This document shows, one piece after another, positions 1 through 5,908 of a stretch of 20,887 bases of DNA. Below the pieces are notes generated by a model that ran no database searches, was not told the origin of the DNA, and saw only the letters and a list, made by a program, of their open reading frames with translations. Positions within the stretch are counted from its first letter, which is position 1; each line of letters opens with the position of its first letter. Made by a program: the position numbers and the translations under genes. Source of the stretch: a virus. Where the stretch lies: the IMG/VR virus record IMGVR_UViG_3300037041_000124, positions 1 to 20,887 of that record. One strand, given 5' to 3'.

Positions 1-2
1 TT

Positions 3-95
3 TTAATCGTTTTTAAGTGTTAGTAAATAAGCTATTGAACAAACCCAACCCCAAACTATTGCGGGTGTGAGCAGTATTGTTAGTAAAATTATCAT
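3..95 (-). CDS. Small single-pass membrane protein (30 aa)
   Basis: This short ORF of 30 codons begins MIILLTILLTPAIVWGW and ends LLTLKND. Almost the whole chain is hydrophobic and could make one membrane helix, followed by a short charged tail. Its ATG overlaps the TGA of the upstream exonuclease gene in an ATGA junction, the usual sign of translational coupling, so it is probably the last gene visible of the recombination operon. I do not recognise the family. Small membrane proteins of this kind are common in phage early regions, but no function can be assigned. The ATGA overlap and the sensible amino-acid composition support it being real. Confidence 0.55.
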   Translation of the reverse strand: MIILLTILLTPAIVWGWVCSIAYLLTLKND

Positions 96-760
96 ATTAT
101 TTCTATTAGTTGGTTATAGTATTCTCTGCATAATTCTATTCGTGTTTTTATCTCTTCGATTATAGCGTCATCTCTTTCAATAACAAAAGTCTTTATTCTC
201 TTTTCTTTTGGTATATGGTCAAAGTTATGCTTTGCTTCTACAAAGTTTCTGATTTCTTCGCTTTCATCTATTGATTGTTGCTTCCAGTGTTCACGCCTTA
301 CCTCATCTTCAACTATTTCAAATGGTGTGTTAATCAGGCAGTAACAAAGAAAACTACTTTGCTTACCTGTTAGCCACATATACCCCTGTAATTGGTAAAA
401 GTAATCTTTATTAGGTAGCTCATCTTCAAAGAAGGGGAAGGTAGTAGCATCCCACGAGCTCTTAACATCTAACAGGACCTCGGTGTTAACATCGGGCGTA
501 CCTTTTATCCAATCGTTTGAAAAACTTTCTTCGTTTTTATATATAAACCCAACTTCTAAAGTGTCCATTGCTAAATTGATAGCCTCATCTTCTACCTGGT
601 TTCCCTTGTCTGTGTACCTACTCCAAAATTCTTTGTATATGCCGTACTTTTCCTGTAGAACAAGCTCTTGAATATAAGTTTTTGTGGTTTGTGATAACAC
701 CTCGCTTTTTAAACGAGGCTTTGTCATTATCTTACCTAATTGGCTGCATCTTACTTTCAT
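92..760 (-). CDS. YqaJ/RecB-like PD-(D/E)XK exonuclease
   Basis: The protein (222 aa) has the pattern of the phage YqaJ / lambda-exonuclease-like PD-(D/E)XK nucleases. An acidic helix GNQVEDEA lies near residues 53-60, GTPDV with the metal-binding Asp at about 90, LLDVKSS with the D-x-K pair at about 98-100, and YFYQLQGYMWL with the conserved Gln at about 123. Such enzymes resect duplex ends to expose single strands for an annealing protein. The gene directly follows an ERF annealing protein with a 4-base overlap, which is the classical two-component phage recombination pair. Its role is therefore probably end resection in phage recombination and repair. A Cas4-like or host-type RecB nuclease is less likely given this neighbour. 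Confidence 0.8.
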   Translation of the reverse strand: MKVRCSQLGKIMTKPRLKSEVLSQTTKTYIQELVLQEKYGIYKEFWSRYTDKGNQVEDEAINLAMDTLEVGFIYKNEESFSNDWIKGTPDVNTEVLLDVKSSWDATTFPFFEDELPNKDYFYQLQGYMWLTGKQSSFLCYCLINTPFEIVEDEVRREHWKQQSIDESEEIRNFVEAKHNFDHIPKEKRIKTFVIERDDAIIEEIKTRIELCREYYNQLIEII

Positions 761-1272
761 TTTGCAATAGCTTTAAGTTGGTCAGTAGTTAAAGTGAAAT
801 CACTTGTAAGCTTTTCTACTGAGTATTCACCGTTTATAATAGCTTGTAATGCAGAATTAAATCTTTTAGCATCAATAGTCGGCTTCTTTGGTTCGTGTTT
901 TACTTGTTCACCTGAAGCATCGGTATCTTTGTCAGTTACAAGTCCGCAAATCGAAGATAAAGCATATCTACGCAAATATGTAATAGCACTACCCAATACT
1001 TGAAAATCATTCATTCCTTTCAATTGTACATTTTGAGGTATAGCAGTCTTGCTTTCAATGCTTTCACCGCTTTCACAATGAAATAAAATAGTAATCAAAT
1101 CAGTTCCGTTAATTAGTTGAGTAAATCCTAAGCCATTTTTCTTTAGTAATGGGTTAATAGTCTCAAAGATTTTAGGTAAATCTGCATAAGTGTAACCGTA
1201 ACCTTGTGTTGCTTTGTGAATAACAGGTACTTCCTGTTGAAATTCAGCTAAACTTTTAAATAAATTTTTCAT
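757..1272 (-). CDS. erf: ERF-family single-strand DNA annealing protein
   Basis: The protein (171 aa) carries the ERF-superfamily signature at residues 94-119: GSAITYLRRYALSSICG followed by LVTDKDTDA, a nearly exact match to the family core ITYxRRYxLxxxxGIVxDxDDD. The N-terminal part, with YTYADLPKIFETINPLLKKNGL, also fits. ERF proteins form rings on single-stranded DNA and anneal complementary strands, acting in phage recombination and genome circularisation. The C-terminal third is a variable tail, as usual. The gene is first behind a promoter at 1295-1324, and its stop overlaps the start of the exonuclease gene. The start lies in the context AAACGCTATGAAAAA, shared with the gene starting at 6564. 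Confidence 0.88.
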   Translation of the reverse strand: MKNLFKSLAEFQQEVPVIHKATQGYGYTYADLPKIFETINPLLKKNGLGFTQLINGTDLITILFHCESGESIESKTAIPQNVQLKGMNDFQVLGSAITYLRRYALSSICGLVTDKDTDASGEQVKHEPKKPTIDAKRFNSALQAIINGEYSVEKLTSDFTLTTDQLKAIAK

Positions 1273-1294
1273 AGCGTTTGTTTTTAATTATACA

Positions 1295-1324
1295 CAAATA
1301 TAATACTTTTATTTTAATCTGCAA
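1295..1324 (-). promoter_or_regulatory. Bacteroidetes-type promoter for the recombination genes
   Basis: On the minus strand a -7 element TATATTTG (1302-1295) is preceded by TTG (1324-1322) with a spacer of exactly 19 bases. This matches the primary sigma-factor consensus of Bacteroidetes. It lies just upstream of the ERF gene, with about 20 bases between the -7 box and the ATG. A perfect DnaA-box match, TTATACACA (plus strand 1288-1296), overlaps the downstream end of the -7 box. The 20 bases at 1289-1308 recur with one change at 6604-6623. Confidence 0.75.
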
Positions 1325-1832
1325 TATTTTTTATCTTTTTTTTATAAATTTCTATTATTTCTTTTAATTCTTCTTTTGTCCACTTCTTTATATCGTGTGC
1401 CTTAGCTTGCAGTTGCATTAATTTTTCGCCTCCTATTCGTTTTTCTATTCCTATTTGATAATTCAATAGGTTACCGCTTAAAAAAGTGTTACAGTGTTCA
1501 CACTGCAAATGGCAATTATCCTCATCAAATCTAACCGCAGAATGTCCACCTTGTGAATAATAATGCCCGCAGTTTTTTTTGAGGGGTGGCTTATCACAAC
1601 TAATACAGTTTAAGCCCTCGTCACGCATCCGAATAAACTTATTGAATACTTGTTGAGTTAACTTAAGATAGTCGCTTGTGGTCGTTAAATCGGCTTTCAT
1701 TTGGCTTTTCTTCTTTGTCCATTGTTTAGCGTTTTCAGTTTCAACCCAAACTTTTACACATTCAGGTTTAAAGCAATACTTTTGAAGAAACTTAACAGGC
1801 TCAAATTGATCCTTACAATTTTTACATCTCAT
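1314..1832 (-). CDS. ninG: NinG-like recombination nuclease
   Basis: The protein (172 aa) matches the lambda NinG (Rap) family over its length. The N-terminal zinc ribbon has Cys3, Cys6, Cys20 and Cys25. The core has CISC (76-79), CGHYYSQGGHS (88-98), RFDEDNCHLQCEHCN (101-115) and SGNLLNYQIGIEKRIG. These Cys/His clusters form the HNH-like metal site of this structure-specific endonuclease, which cleaves branched recombination intermediates in lambda. It is the last gene of the replication operon, overlaps the coiled-coil gene upstream by 11 bases, and lies just before the ERF and exonuclease genes, so it probably works with them in phage recombination. The promoter of the ERF operon lies across its 3' end and stop. 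Confidence 0.85.
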   Translation of the reverse strand: MRCKNCKDQFEPVKFLQKYCFKPECVKVWVETENAKQWTKKKSQMKADLTTTSDYLKLTQQVFNKFIRMRDEGLNCISCDKPPLKKNCGHYYSQGGHSAVRFDEDNCHLQCEHCNTFLSGNLLNYQIGIEKRIGGEKLMQLQAKAHDIKKWTKEELKEIIEIYKKKIKNIAD

Positions 1833-2106
1833 ACATCTTCAAATTTAATTCTGCTTGTTTTACTTCATACTTTAACTCCAGGTTTAAGCGTTCCAACCTG
1901 TAAGAAGTTTCTACTTGCATACGCAGCTGCTTTTCCATCTCGTGAATAAAAGCGTATACATCTTCTAATTCGGTTTGGCTTTCCTGCATAGAATTTATTA
2001 AATCGGTTCTATTCGGGTGCTTTTTTATTATTTCATCTTTTGATATTTCTATCTTAATTATATTTTTCTTAAGAATAGCTTTCTGTTTTAAAAGTTCTAA
2101 GTTCAT
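1822..2106 (-). CDS. Hypothetical coiled-coil protein
   Basis: I do not recognise this 94-residue protein. It is highly charged, rich in Leu, Glu and Lys, and reads as two long amphipathic helices (about residues 5-40 and 45-92) broken by KHPNRTDL. A helical-hairpin coiled coil is likely. Its start lies two bases after the helicase stop, and its end overlaps the ninG start by 11 bases, so it is a translationally coupled member of the replication operon. It could be a replisome accessory or helicase-loading factor, but that is only suggested by position. Confidence 0.7.
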   Translation of the reverse strand: MNLELLKQKAILKKNIIKIEISKDEIIKKHPNRTDLINSMQESQTELEDVYAFIHEMEKQLRMQVETSYRLERLNLELKYEVKQAELNLKMYEM

Positions 2107-2108
2107 AT

Positions 2109-3077
2109 TTAAAATGGTAAGTCGTTTAATTTTCTTTCTATCATTGTTATATTCTTTTTTATTTCCTGTTGCTTACAAGCAAATTCTTTTACAAATACAT
2201 TTGGTGCTGGACTTGTCTGCTCAAAGTAGCTTAACCTTTCTTTATCAAACCATATTTCAATCATTCCTATATTTCCGTTGCTTCGTGGTTTAATTTTATT
2301 GAAGTGTATTTCTGCTAAATTAAAAGTAGGGTCTTGTCTATGCACTGTAATCATACATTTACCACTATTGAACCATTCACTACCACCTTTTAAATCATAA
2401 GGTACAGGTGCATTTCTTTTACCGTTTTCTTTTTCGGTTAGTTTTGGGTGTATGATCGTGTGCAAATGTAAATCATTATCTTCAGCTATTTGATTCCTGT
2501 AAGGTAAAACATATTCAAGGTATTGAGCATATCCTCCATAATCACTATAAGGGTGGTTTAAATCCTTCCAACTATCAATTGAAGCCGTGTGCAATTCTCC
2601 GTGTTTTTTTATTTCTACTGCCATATCCCAAAATTGAATTGGTGTGAGCTTTGCTTTTACATCTTCACGAGTAAGAATTTTAAAGTGTTGTATTACCCAA
2701 TCAATAGCCATTGTTATTTCTTTATCTTGTATAACATTCTTGTCTAATGGATTAAAGCTCTTACCTGTCTTCTTATGTATTAAATCAGCTACTATTTCTA
2801 CATTAGAACCAACATCAGGAAAATAAACTAAATGCTTCCATCCGTAAAATTTAGATGTATTCATTAAACACTCCATTAGAACTTGTGTTTTACCACTCAT
2901 AGGGAACCCTGTCCAATCTGTACAATTTCCTAAGCTCATTGAGTAATGCTCGTGCAAACTTTTAAAACCTAAGTATTTTCCTTTTTGGTTATAGTTATCT
3001 CTATATTTAAACAAGTCAGTAATTACATCACCTGCTTCTGTTATTTTATATCCATTTAACTCCACGGTGCTTTCCAT
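2109..3077 (-). CDS. RecA-fold replicative helicase, Twinkle/T7 gp4-like
   Basis: This 322-residue protein is a single RecA-fold ATPase. Walker A is GFPMSGKT (57-64), a Walker-B-like strand is ASIDSWKDL with Asp168, and THTIIHPK-like residues (about 206-211) and GGSEWFNSGKCMITVHR (231-247) match motifs H3/H4 of the DnaB/Twinkle/T7 gp4 family. No primase domain is present, so the protein is short compared with gp4 (over 500 aa) and DnaB (about 450 aa). Priming would have to come from elsewhere. It probably unwinds DNA at the phage fork. Its start overlaps the upstream initiator gene by 22 bases, the usual initiator-helicase pairing in phages. A recombinase-type ATPase is the alternative, but the C-terminal motif favours a helicase. 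Confidence 0.75.
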   Translation of the reverse strand: MESTVELNGYKITEAGDVITDLFKYRDNYNQKGKYLGFKSLHEHYSMSLGNCTDWTGFPMSGKTQVLMECLMNTSKFYGWKHLVYFPDVGSNVEIVADLIHKKTGKSFNPLDKNVIQDKEITMAIDWVIQHFKILTREDVKAKLTPIQFWDMAVEIKKHGELHTASIDSWKDLNHPYSDYGGYAQYLEYVLPYRNQIAEDNDLHLHTIIHPKLTEKENGKRNAPVPYDLKGGSEWFNSGKCMITVHRQDPTFNLAEIHFNKIKPRSNGNIGMIEIWFDKERLSYFEQTSPAPNVFVKEFACKQQEIKKNITMIERKLNDLPF

Positions 3078-3670
3078 TTTTTAGGTTCGTTTACTTCAGG
3101 TATTTCAATTGGCTTTTCCCAACTTCTTACACAGGCTTTCCAGTCTTTCATTTTGTTCTTTCCGACCATCCAACCTTTAGAAGCGTAAAAGTTAAGAAAT
3201 TTATTTACATCAATTCCGTTTTTTCTTTGTGTGCAGTATTCAATAATTTCATTATAAGTAGGTTCTATAAATATACTTCTTTCATTCTTTTCATTCTTTT
3301 CATTCTTGTTAGTGGTCGCTTGTTGGTCATTCATTGGTCGCTCGTTGGTCGCTTCGTTGGTCGTTAACTGATACTTTTTGTAGTTAACAAGTTGAATTAT
3401 AGTACCTTGTGAGCTTGTATTGATGGTCACTTCGTTGGTCGATTTTAGCTTATCTAATGCAGTTCTAATTTGTCTTACACTTAACCCTGTTTCAATTGCT
3501 AAAATATCTCTTGAAGTTATAACCGTTCCAATTTTTAATTCCATTCCTTTAAATCTTTTTTCTTTGTGATTAGCTTTAAGAATAAGATGTAAAAAAACAC
3601 GAAAAGTATTGTTATCTGAATACCATTCCCACTCTAAAATTTGTCTATGTATTTTAATCCAACCTATCAT
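3056..3670 (-). CDS. Phage replication initiator with winged-helix N-domain
   Basis: The 204-residue protein begins MIGWIKIHRQILEWEWY, the typical opening of phage replisome-organiser proteins. Residues up to about 95 form a winged-helix domain: LKIGTVITSRDILAIETGLSVRQIRTALDKL is the helix-turn-helix part and GTIIQLVNYKKYQ the wing. A low-complexity linker rich in Asn, Thr and Glu (about 102-135) follows, then a C-terminal helical domain (about 138-190) with YASKGWMVGKNKMKDWKACVRSW, a motif common in these proteins and thought to contact helicase or loader. It precedes the helicase gene with a 22-base overlap. The linker DNA carries phased GGTC repeats that may be the origin, as in lambda O. 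The function is inferred from architecture and context. Confidence 0.75.
   Translation of the reverse strand: MIGWIKIHRQILEWEWYSDNNTFRVFLHLILKANHKEKRFKGMELKIGTVITSRDILAIETGLSVRQIRTALDKLKSTNEVTINTSSQGTIIQLVNYKKYQLTTNEATNERPMNDQQATTNKNEKNEKNERSIFIEPTYNEIIEYCTQRKNGIDVNKFLNFYASKGWMVGKNKMKDWKACVRSWEKPIEIPEVNEPKKWKAPWS
3281..3307. repeat. Three perfect 9-bp tandem repeats in the initiator gene
   Basis: The plus strand reads TTCATTCTT three times without a mismatch. The unit is a multiple of three and encodes Asn-Glu-Lys repeats in the initiator linker. It directly adjoins the GGTC repeats at 3312-3441. It may be an expandable low-complexity linker, or part of an AT-rich unwinding stretch next to an origin. 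Confidence 0.9.
3312..3441. repeat. Helically phased GGTC repeats, candidate origin iterons
   Basis: The core GGTC, mostly as TTGGTCG or TTGGTCA, begins at 3314, 3325, 3336, 3347, 3359, 3425 and 3437. Spacings are 11, 11, 11, 12, 66 (six times 11) and 12, so the copies lie on one face of the helix. In the initiator reading frame the copies fall in different codon phases, so they are not a by-product of a protein repeat. Two GTTAAC palindromes (3363 and 3383) lie in the gap. The pattern fits initiator-binding iterons inside the initiator gene. Function is inferred; the repeats are directly visible. Confidence 0.55.
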
Positions 3671-3824
3671 AACTCAAAATTGTTTCAATGTTTTCACCGT
3701 GTCTTAATTCTTTTTGTCTTTCGTTTAATCCGTTTGAATAAGTGCAAATTAATATAGTCAAATTAAATTCTTTAATATGCGTTTTTGTAACTTCAATTAA
3801 ATACCAATCATTTTCTTTTTTCAT
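3654..3824 (-). CDS. Small hypothetical protein (56 aa)
   Basis: This short ORF begins MKKENDWYLIEVTKTH and ends TILSYDRLD. It has a plausible composition and a predicted mixed alpha/beta fold, and it fills the space between the leader and the initiator gene. Its stop lies 17 bases inside the initiator start region, so the two genes overlap in different frames, like most neighbours here. It is the first substantial gene of the operon driven from the promoter at 3941-3970. I do not recognise the family and see no catalytic motif. A regulatory role in early replication is possible but unsupported. Confidence 0.55.
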   Translation of the reverse strand: MKKENDWYLIEVTKTHIKEFNLTILICTYSNGLNERQKELRHGENIETILSYDRLD

Positions 3825-3839
3825 AATCTTTAAATTTAA

Positions 3840-3935
3840 TGCATAAAAAAACCCTAATAAATTCAGTTGCCTCTAACCTCAACATCCTTTAAAAGGGTAA
3901 TAATTTCTTTGCGTTCATATAATGTTAGAGGTGAA
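3840..3935 (-). promoter_or_regulatory. Structured 5' leader of the replication operon, possible attenuator
   Basis: Between the promoter and the first 56-codon ORF the minus-strand RNA holds an 8-bp stem, CCTCTAAC (3931-3924) with GTTAGAGG (3877-3870). A second pairing, ACCCT (3898-3894) with AGGGT (3855-3851), runs into a U-tract. The first arm of the second pairing lies in the loop of the first stem, so the two could form a pseudoknot or exclude one another. A 9-codon ORF (3918-3889, MNAKKLLPF) and a 25-codon ORF (3885-3808) lie within. The second ORF could instead be a real tiny gene. This may be transcription attenuation or autogenous control; the function is inferred. Confidence 0.35.
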
Positions 3936-3940
3936 CGGTA

Positions 3941-3970
3941 CAAATATAACAATTAATTTAATATAAACAA
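3941..3970 (-). promoter_or_regulatory. Bacteroidetes-type promoter for the replication operon
   Basis: The minus strand reads TTG (3970-3968), a 19-base spacer and TATATTTG (3948-3941). The spacing and both boxes match the Bacteroidetes housekeeping consensus exactly. The -33 element sits inside the last codons of the DnaA-like gene. Transcription would start near 3935 and cover the leader, the 56-codon ORF, initiator, helicase, coiled-coil protein and ninG. Confidence 0.75.
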
Positions 3971-4311
3971 CTTTTTATTTTCTTTTTTAAATCGGTTAAT
4001 TCACGCATTGAATTTACTTTAAGTATTTCCTGTCTTAGCGTTACTCTAATAGGGAAGCGTTCTCTTAAGTCAAGTGTACAATTTAAATATTGTTCATCTC
4101 TAACTCTATGCCAGTGCTTATGGCTTTCTATTGAATGTATTATTGTTGCATGAGTCTTATTAAATATCTCGCCTATTTCACGAAGCATTAACTTTTCTTT
4201 TCTTAACAGGTGAGCTAAAAAAAAGCGTCTATAAACTTTGTCTCTTTGTCTGTTTGGTAGGTCTAAGCCTTCCTCAATTATCACTTGTTTTATTTCTTCT
4301 ATTCTGCTCAT
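3958..4311 (-). CDS. DnaA domain IV-like DNA-binding protein
   Basis: Residues about 25-70 of this 117-residue protein resemble domain IV of DnaA, the helix-turn-helix domain that binds DnaA boxes. They read YRRFFLAHLLRKEKLMLREIG, then EIFNKTHATIIHSIESH. The second part aligns with the DnaA signature IGxxFxxRDHsTVxHAxxK, keeping the His-x-Thr-(I/V)-x-His core. No AAA+ ATPase domain is present, so the protein cannot be an initiator of the DnaA type on its own. It overlaps the methyltransferase stop by 4 bases (ATGA), and its 3' end carries the promoter of the replication operon. It could be a regulator, a DnaA competitor or an origin-binding accessory. The fold assignment is moderately sure; the role is open. 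Confidence 0.65.
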   Translation of the reverse strand: MSRIEEIKQVIIEEGLDLPNRQRDKVYRRFFLAHLLRKEKLMLREIGEIFNKTHATIIHSIESHKHWHRVRDEQYLNCTLDLRERFPIRVTLRQEILKVNSMRELTDLKKKIKSCLY

Positions 4312-5165
4312 CTTTTTATAAATTTAAATATATGTTCAATTATTGGCAATGTCCATCCATCTCCTAATAAACTACCTGATTCTTCTTCTGAAAGTATATC
4401 ACAATAATCGTCTGTGAAACCTTGCAATCTACACATTTCTATTTTTGAAAATACCCTCAATTTATTATCTTCTATTATTTCACAATAGCTACCGAAATCT
4501 ACTCTATTTTTTAAAAACTTTTGCAGAGCAATTTCAGTTTTAGGACAAGCACCAATATATCTTTGAATAATAGCGTTTGATTTTTCTTTGTTTACTTTCC
4601 CACTTAAAATTATATCTTGTAATTTTATTTTTAAGTCTTTTGGTTGTGGTATATCGGTTACTAAATCAAACATAGTTTCTTTGGTTCTTATGTTACTCCA
4701 ATAATATCTATCTCTAAGTTGAGCTGTAACTAATTTTGAATTAATACGCACTGGATAAACACCTAAAGCCCTACTCATTATCCCGACATCTAATTTAGAA
4801 GCACTCCCTACATTTTCCTGTAAGAATAAAACCTTTGGATTTAGTGTTTTTATATGTTCCAATATTTCAACAAACACAAAAAATAAACTGCTTTTACTTC
4901 CATTTATTCCTGCTCTTTTTCCTGCAGCAGATAAATCTTGACAAGGTGAACCGCTTAAAATTAAATCAATACTACTCCAATTAATATCCCATTCCTTCCA
5001 TTTAGTTACATCACCAACTTGAATAGTATCAGGGAAATGATATTGAGTTAATTCTATTGCATAAGGTTTGATTTCACTTGAATAGTATTTATTTACTTTG
5101 ATACCTACATTTTCTAATGCTTGTCTACCTGTATTCATTCCGTTAAATAAACTTACTACATTCAT
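4308..5165 (-). CDS. Orphan DNA (cytosine-5-)-methyltransferase
   Basis: This 285-residue protein has the ordered motifs of C5-cytosine methyltransferases. Motif I for S-adenosylmethionine is VVSLFNGMNTGRQAL (3-17), the catalytic loop is GSPCQDLSAAGKR (72-84, nucleophile Cys75), ENV is at 117-119, QLRDRYYW at 149-156, RLQGF near 247-251 and the C-terminal motif X is LGDGWTLPIIEHI. The enzyme transfers a methyl group to carbon 5 of cytosine at a short target. The target-recognition region (about 165-240) is small, and the length is near the lower limit of the family. No restriction endonuclease gene adjoins it, so self-protection against host restriction is likeliest. It lies in a coupled series of small early genes. 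Confidence 0.9.
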   Translation of the reverse strand: MNVVSLFNGMNTGRQALENVGIKVNKYYSSEIKPYAIELTQYHFPDTIQVGDVTKWKEWDINWSSIDLILSGSPCQDLSAAGKRAGINGSKSSLFFVFVEILEHIKTLNPKVLFLQENVGSASKLDVGIMSRALGVYPVRINSKLVTAQLRDRYYWSNIRTKETMFDLVTDIPQPKDLKIKLQDIILSGKVNKEKSNAIIQRYIGACPKTEIALQKFLKNRVDFGSYCEIIEDNKLRVFSKIEMCRLQGFTDDYCDILSEEESGSLLGDGWTLPIIEHIFKFIKR

Positions 5166-5311
5166 ACTGTTGTAATTTTAAAAGTTCCTGAATAGTGGTT
5201 ACCGTCGTTTTGAAGTTGTCGTTTTTTCCAAACTGCAATATTTCTGCAAATAAAGTAATAGGTTTCAACTGCGTTACCGTCTATTTCGTATGTTAGTCTA
5301 TATGATTTCAT
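5162..5311 (-). CDS. Small hypothetical protein (49 aa)
   Basis: The ORF begins MKSYRLTYEIDGNAVETYYF and ends YSGTFKITTV. It looks like a small beta-rich protein with alternating hydrophobic strands and a central basic stretch, WKKRQLQNDG. Its stop overlaps the methyltransferase start, and its start overlaps the end of the next upstream gene by 14 bases. This tight overlapping arrangement is the same as for the neighbours and supports it being real. I do not recognise it. Position in an early small-gene cluster is compatible with host take-over or anti-defence roles, but nothing in the sequence shows this. Confidence 0.55.
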   Translation of the reverse strand: MKSYRLTYEIDGNAVETYYFICRNIAVWKKRQLQNDGNHYSGTFKITTV

Positions 5312-5546
5312 CTCCGTTTGTTTGTTGTTGTAAAATATCAAAGCCGTATACTAAAAAGAAACTATCAAAGTGCCTTAATATCGTGTTTTTATTGTAAGCA
5401 AATAGCTCCTTACACCTGTTTACATACCACTCCCTAAAGTTAAGGTACTGCTTTAGTGTTAGGTTGCCGTTCATATCAGCAAATAACCACTGCTGCGTTA
5501 TTGCCTCATTATTGAATTCTCTGCGTTCTTCTACTTTATTGCTCAT
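5298..5546 (-). CDS. Hypothetical protein (82 aa)
   Basis: I do not recognise this 82-residue protein. It begins MSNKVEERREFNNEAITQQW and is rich in aromatic residues in the middle, with LNFREWYVNRCKELFAY and a hydrophobic FDSFFLVYGFDIL near the end. It is probably a small helical soluble protein without a membrane segment or metal-binding motif. It overlaps the 57-codon gene upstream by 11 bases and the 49-codon gene downstream by 14 bases, so it is embedded in the coupled early cluster. Confidence 0.65.
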   Translation of the reverse strand: MSNKVEERREFNNEAITQQWLFADMNGNLTLKQYLNFREWYVNRCKELFAYNKNTILRHFDSFFLVYGFDILQQQTNGDEII

Positions 5547-5709
5547 TGTCTTGTGTTTTAGGGTTTAAATAATCATCCTGCGCTTCTAAATAAGCAAGGT
5601 ACAAATCTAAGTCAAAGCTCCCGCCTTTATCCTCGTGTGAGGATTGGTTACGCCACCATTGCATCTTTCGTTTAATGCTGAAGCTTGTGGGTGTAAATAT
5701 ATTTTCCAT
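5536..5709 (-). CDS. Small hypothetical protein (57 aa)
   Basis: The ORF begins MENIFTPTSFSIKRKMQWWR and ends NPKTQDNEQ. It has a basic, Trp-containing N-terminal half and an acidic, Tyr-rich C-terminal half, LDLYLAYLEAQDDYL. It fills an otherwise empty space between two clear genes, starting just after the stop of the upstream gene and overlapping the downstream start by 11 bases. The family is unknown to me. The split charge pattern might suit a small protein-protein adaptor, but that is a guess. Confidence 0.55.
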   Translation of the reverse strand: MENIFTPTSFSIKRKMQWWRNQSSHEDKGGSFDLDLYLAYLEAQDDYLNPKTQDNEQ

Positions 5710-5712
5710 AGT

Positions 5713-5907
5713 TTAATTTTTATAATATTCTAATATTTTTCTTTTTCTTTTATAACATTCTACTGCTAATTCTGAATAATATTTAATTTGTTTTATTTCC
5801 ATTTCTTTGGCTTTATCCCAACAATCAGAGTTATAATTAAATTCTTCTTCACTATACGGTTCTGAGTTTAGGTTTTCTAATAACCATTCTACTGCTGTTT
5901 GTTTCAT
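5713..5907 (-). CDS. Small helical early protein (64 aa)
   Basis: I place the start at the internal Met beginning MKQTAVEWLLENL rather than 39 bases upstream, because that ATG directly follows the stop of the upstream gene at 5909. The opening MKQTAVEWLxExL and the later AKEMEIKQI resemble, from memory, a small family frequent in Flavobacterium and other Bacteroidetes phages, whose function is not known to me. The protein is charged and helical throughout, with a basic C-terminal helix, CYKRKRKILEYYKN. No membrane segment or catalytic motif is visible. Confidence 0.65.
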   Translation of the reverse strand: MKQTAVEWLLENLNSEPYSEEEFNYNSDCWDKAKEMEIKQIKYYSELAVECYKRKRKILEYYKN

Positions 5908-5908
5908 A

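Noticed and set aside
2461-2470. TACATTTG-like -7 box inside the helicase gene (also near 220, 5600 and 7985 in other genes)
   Set aside because: These eight-base matches lie inside coding sequence without a TTG at the proper distance and with no gene start behind them. Chance matches are expected in AT-rich DNA.
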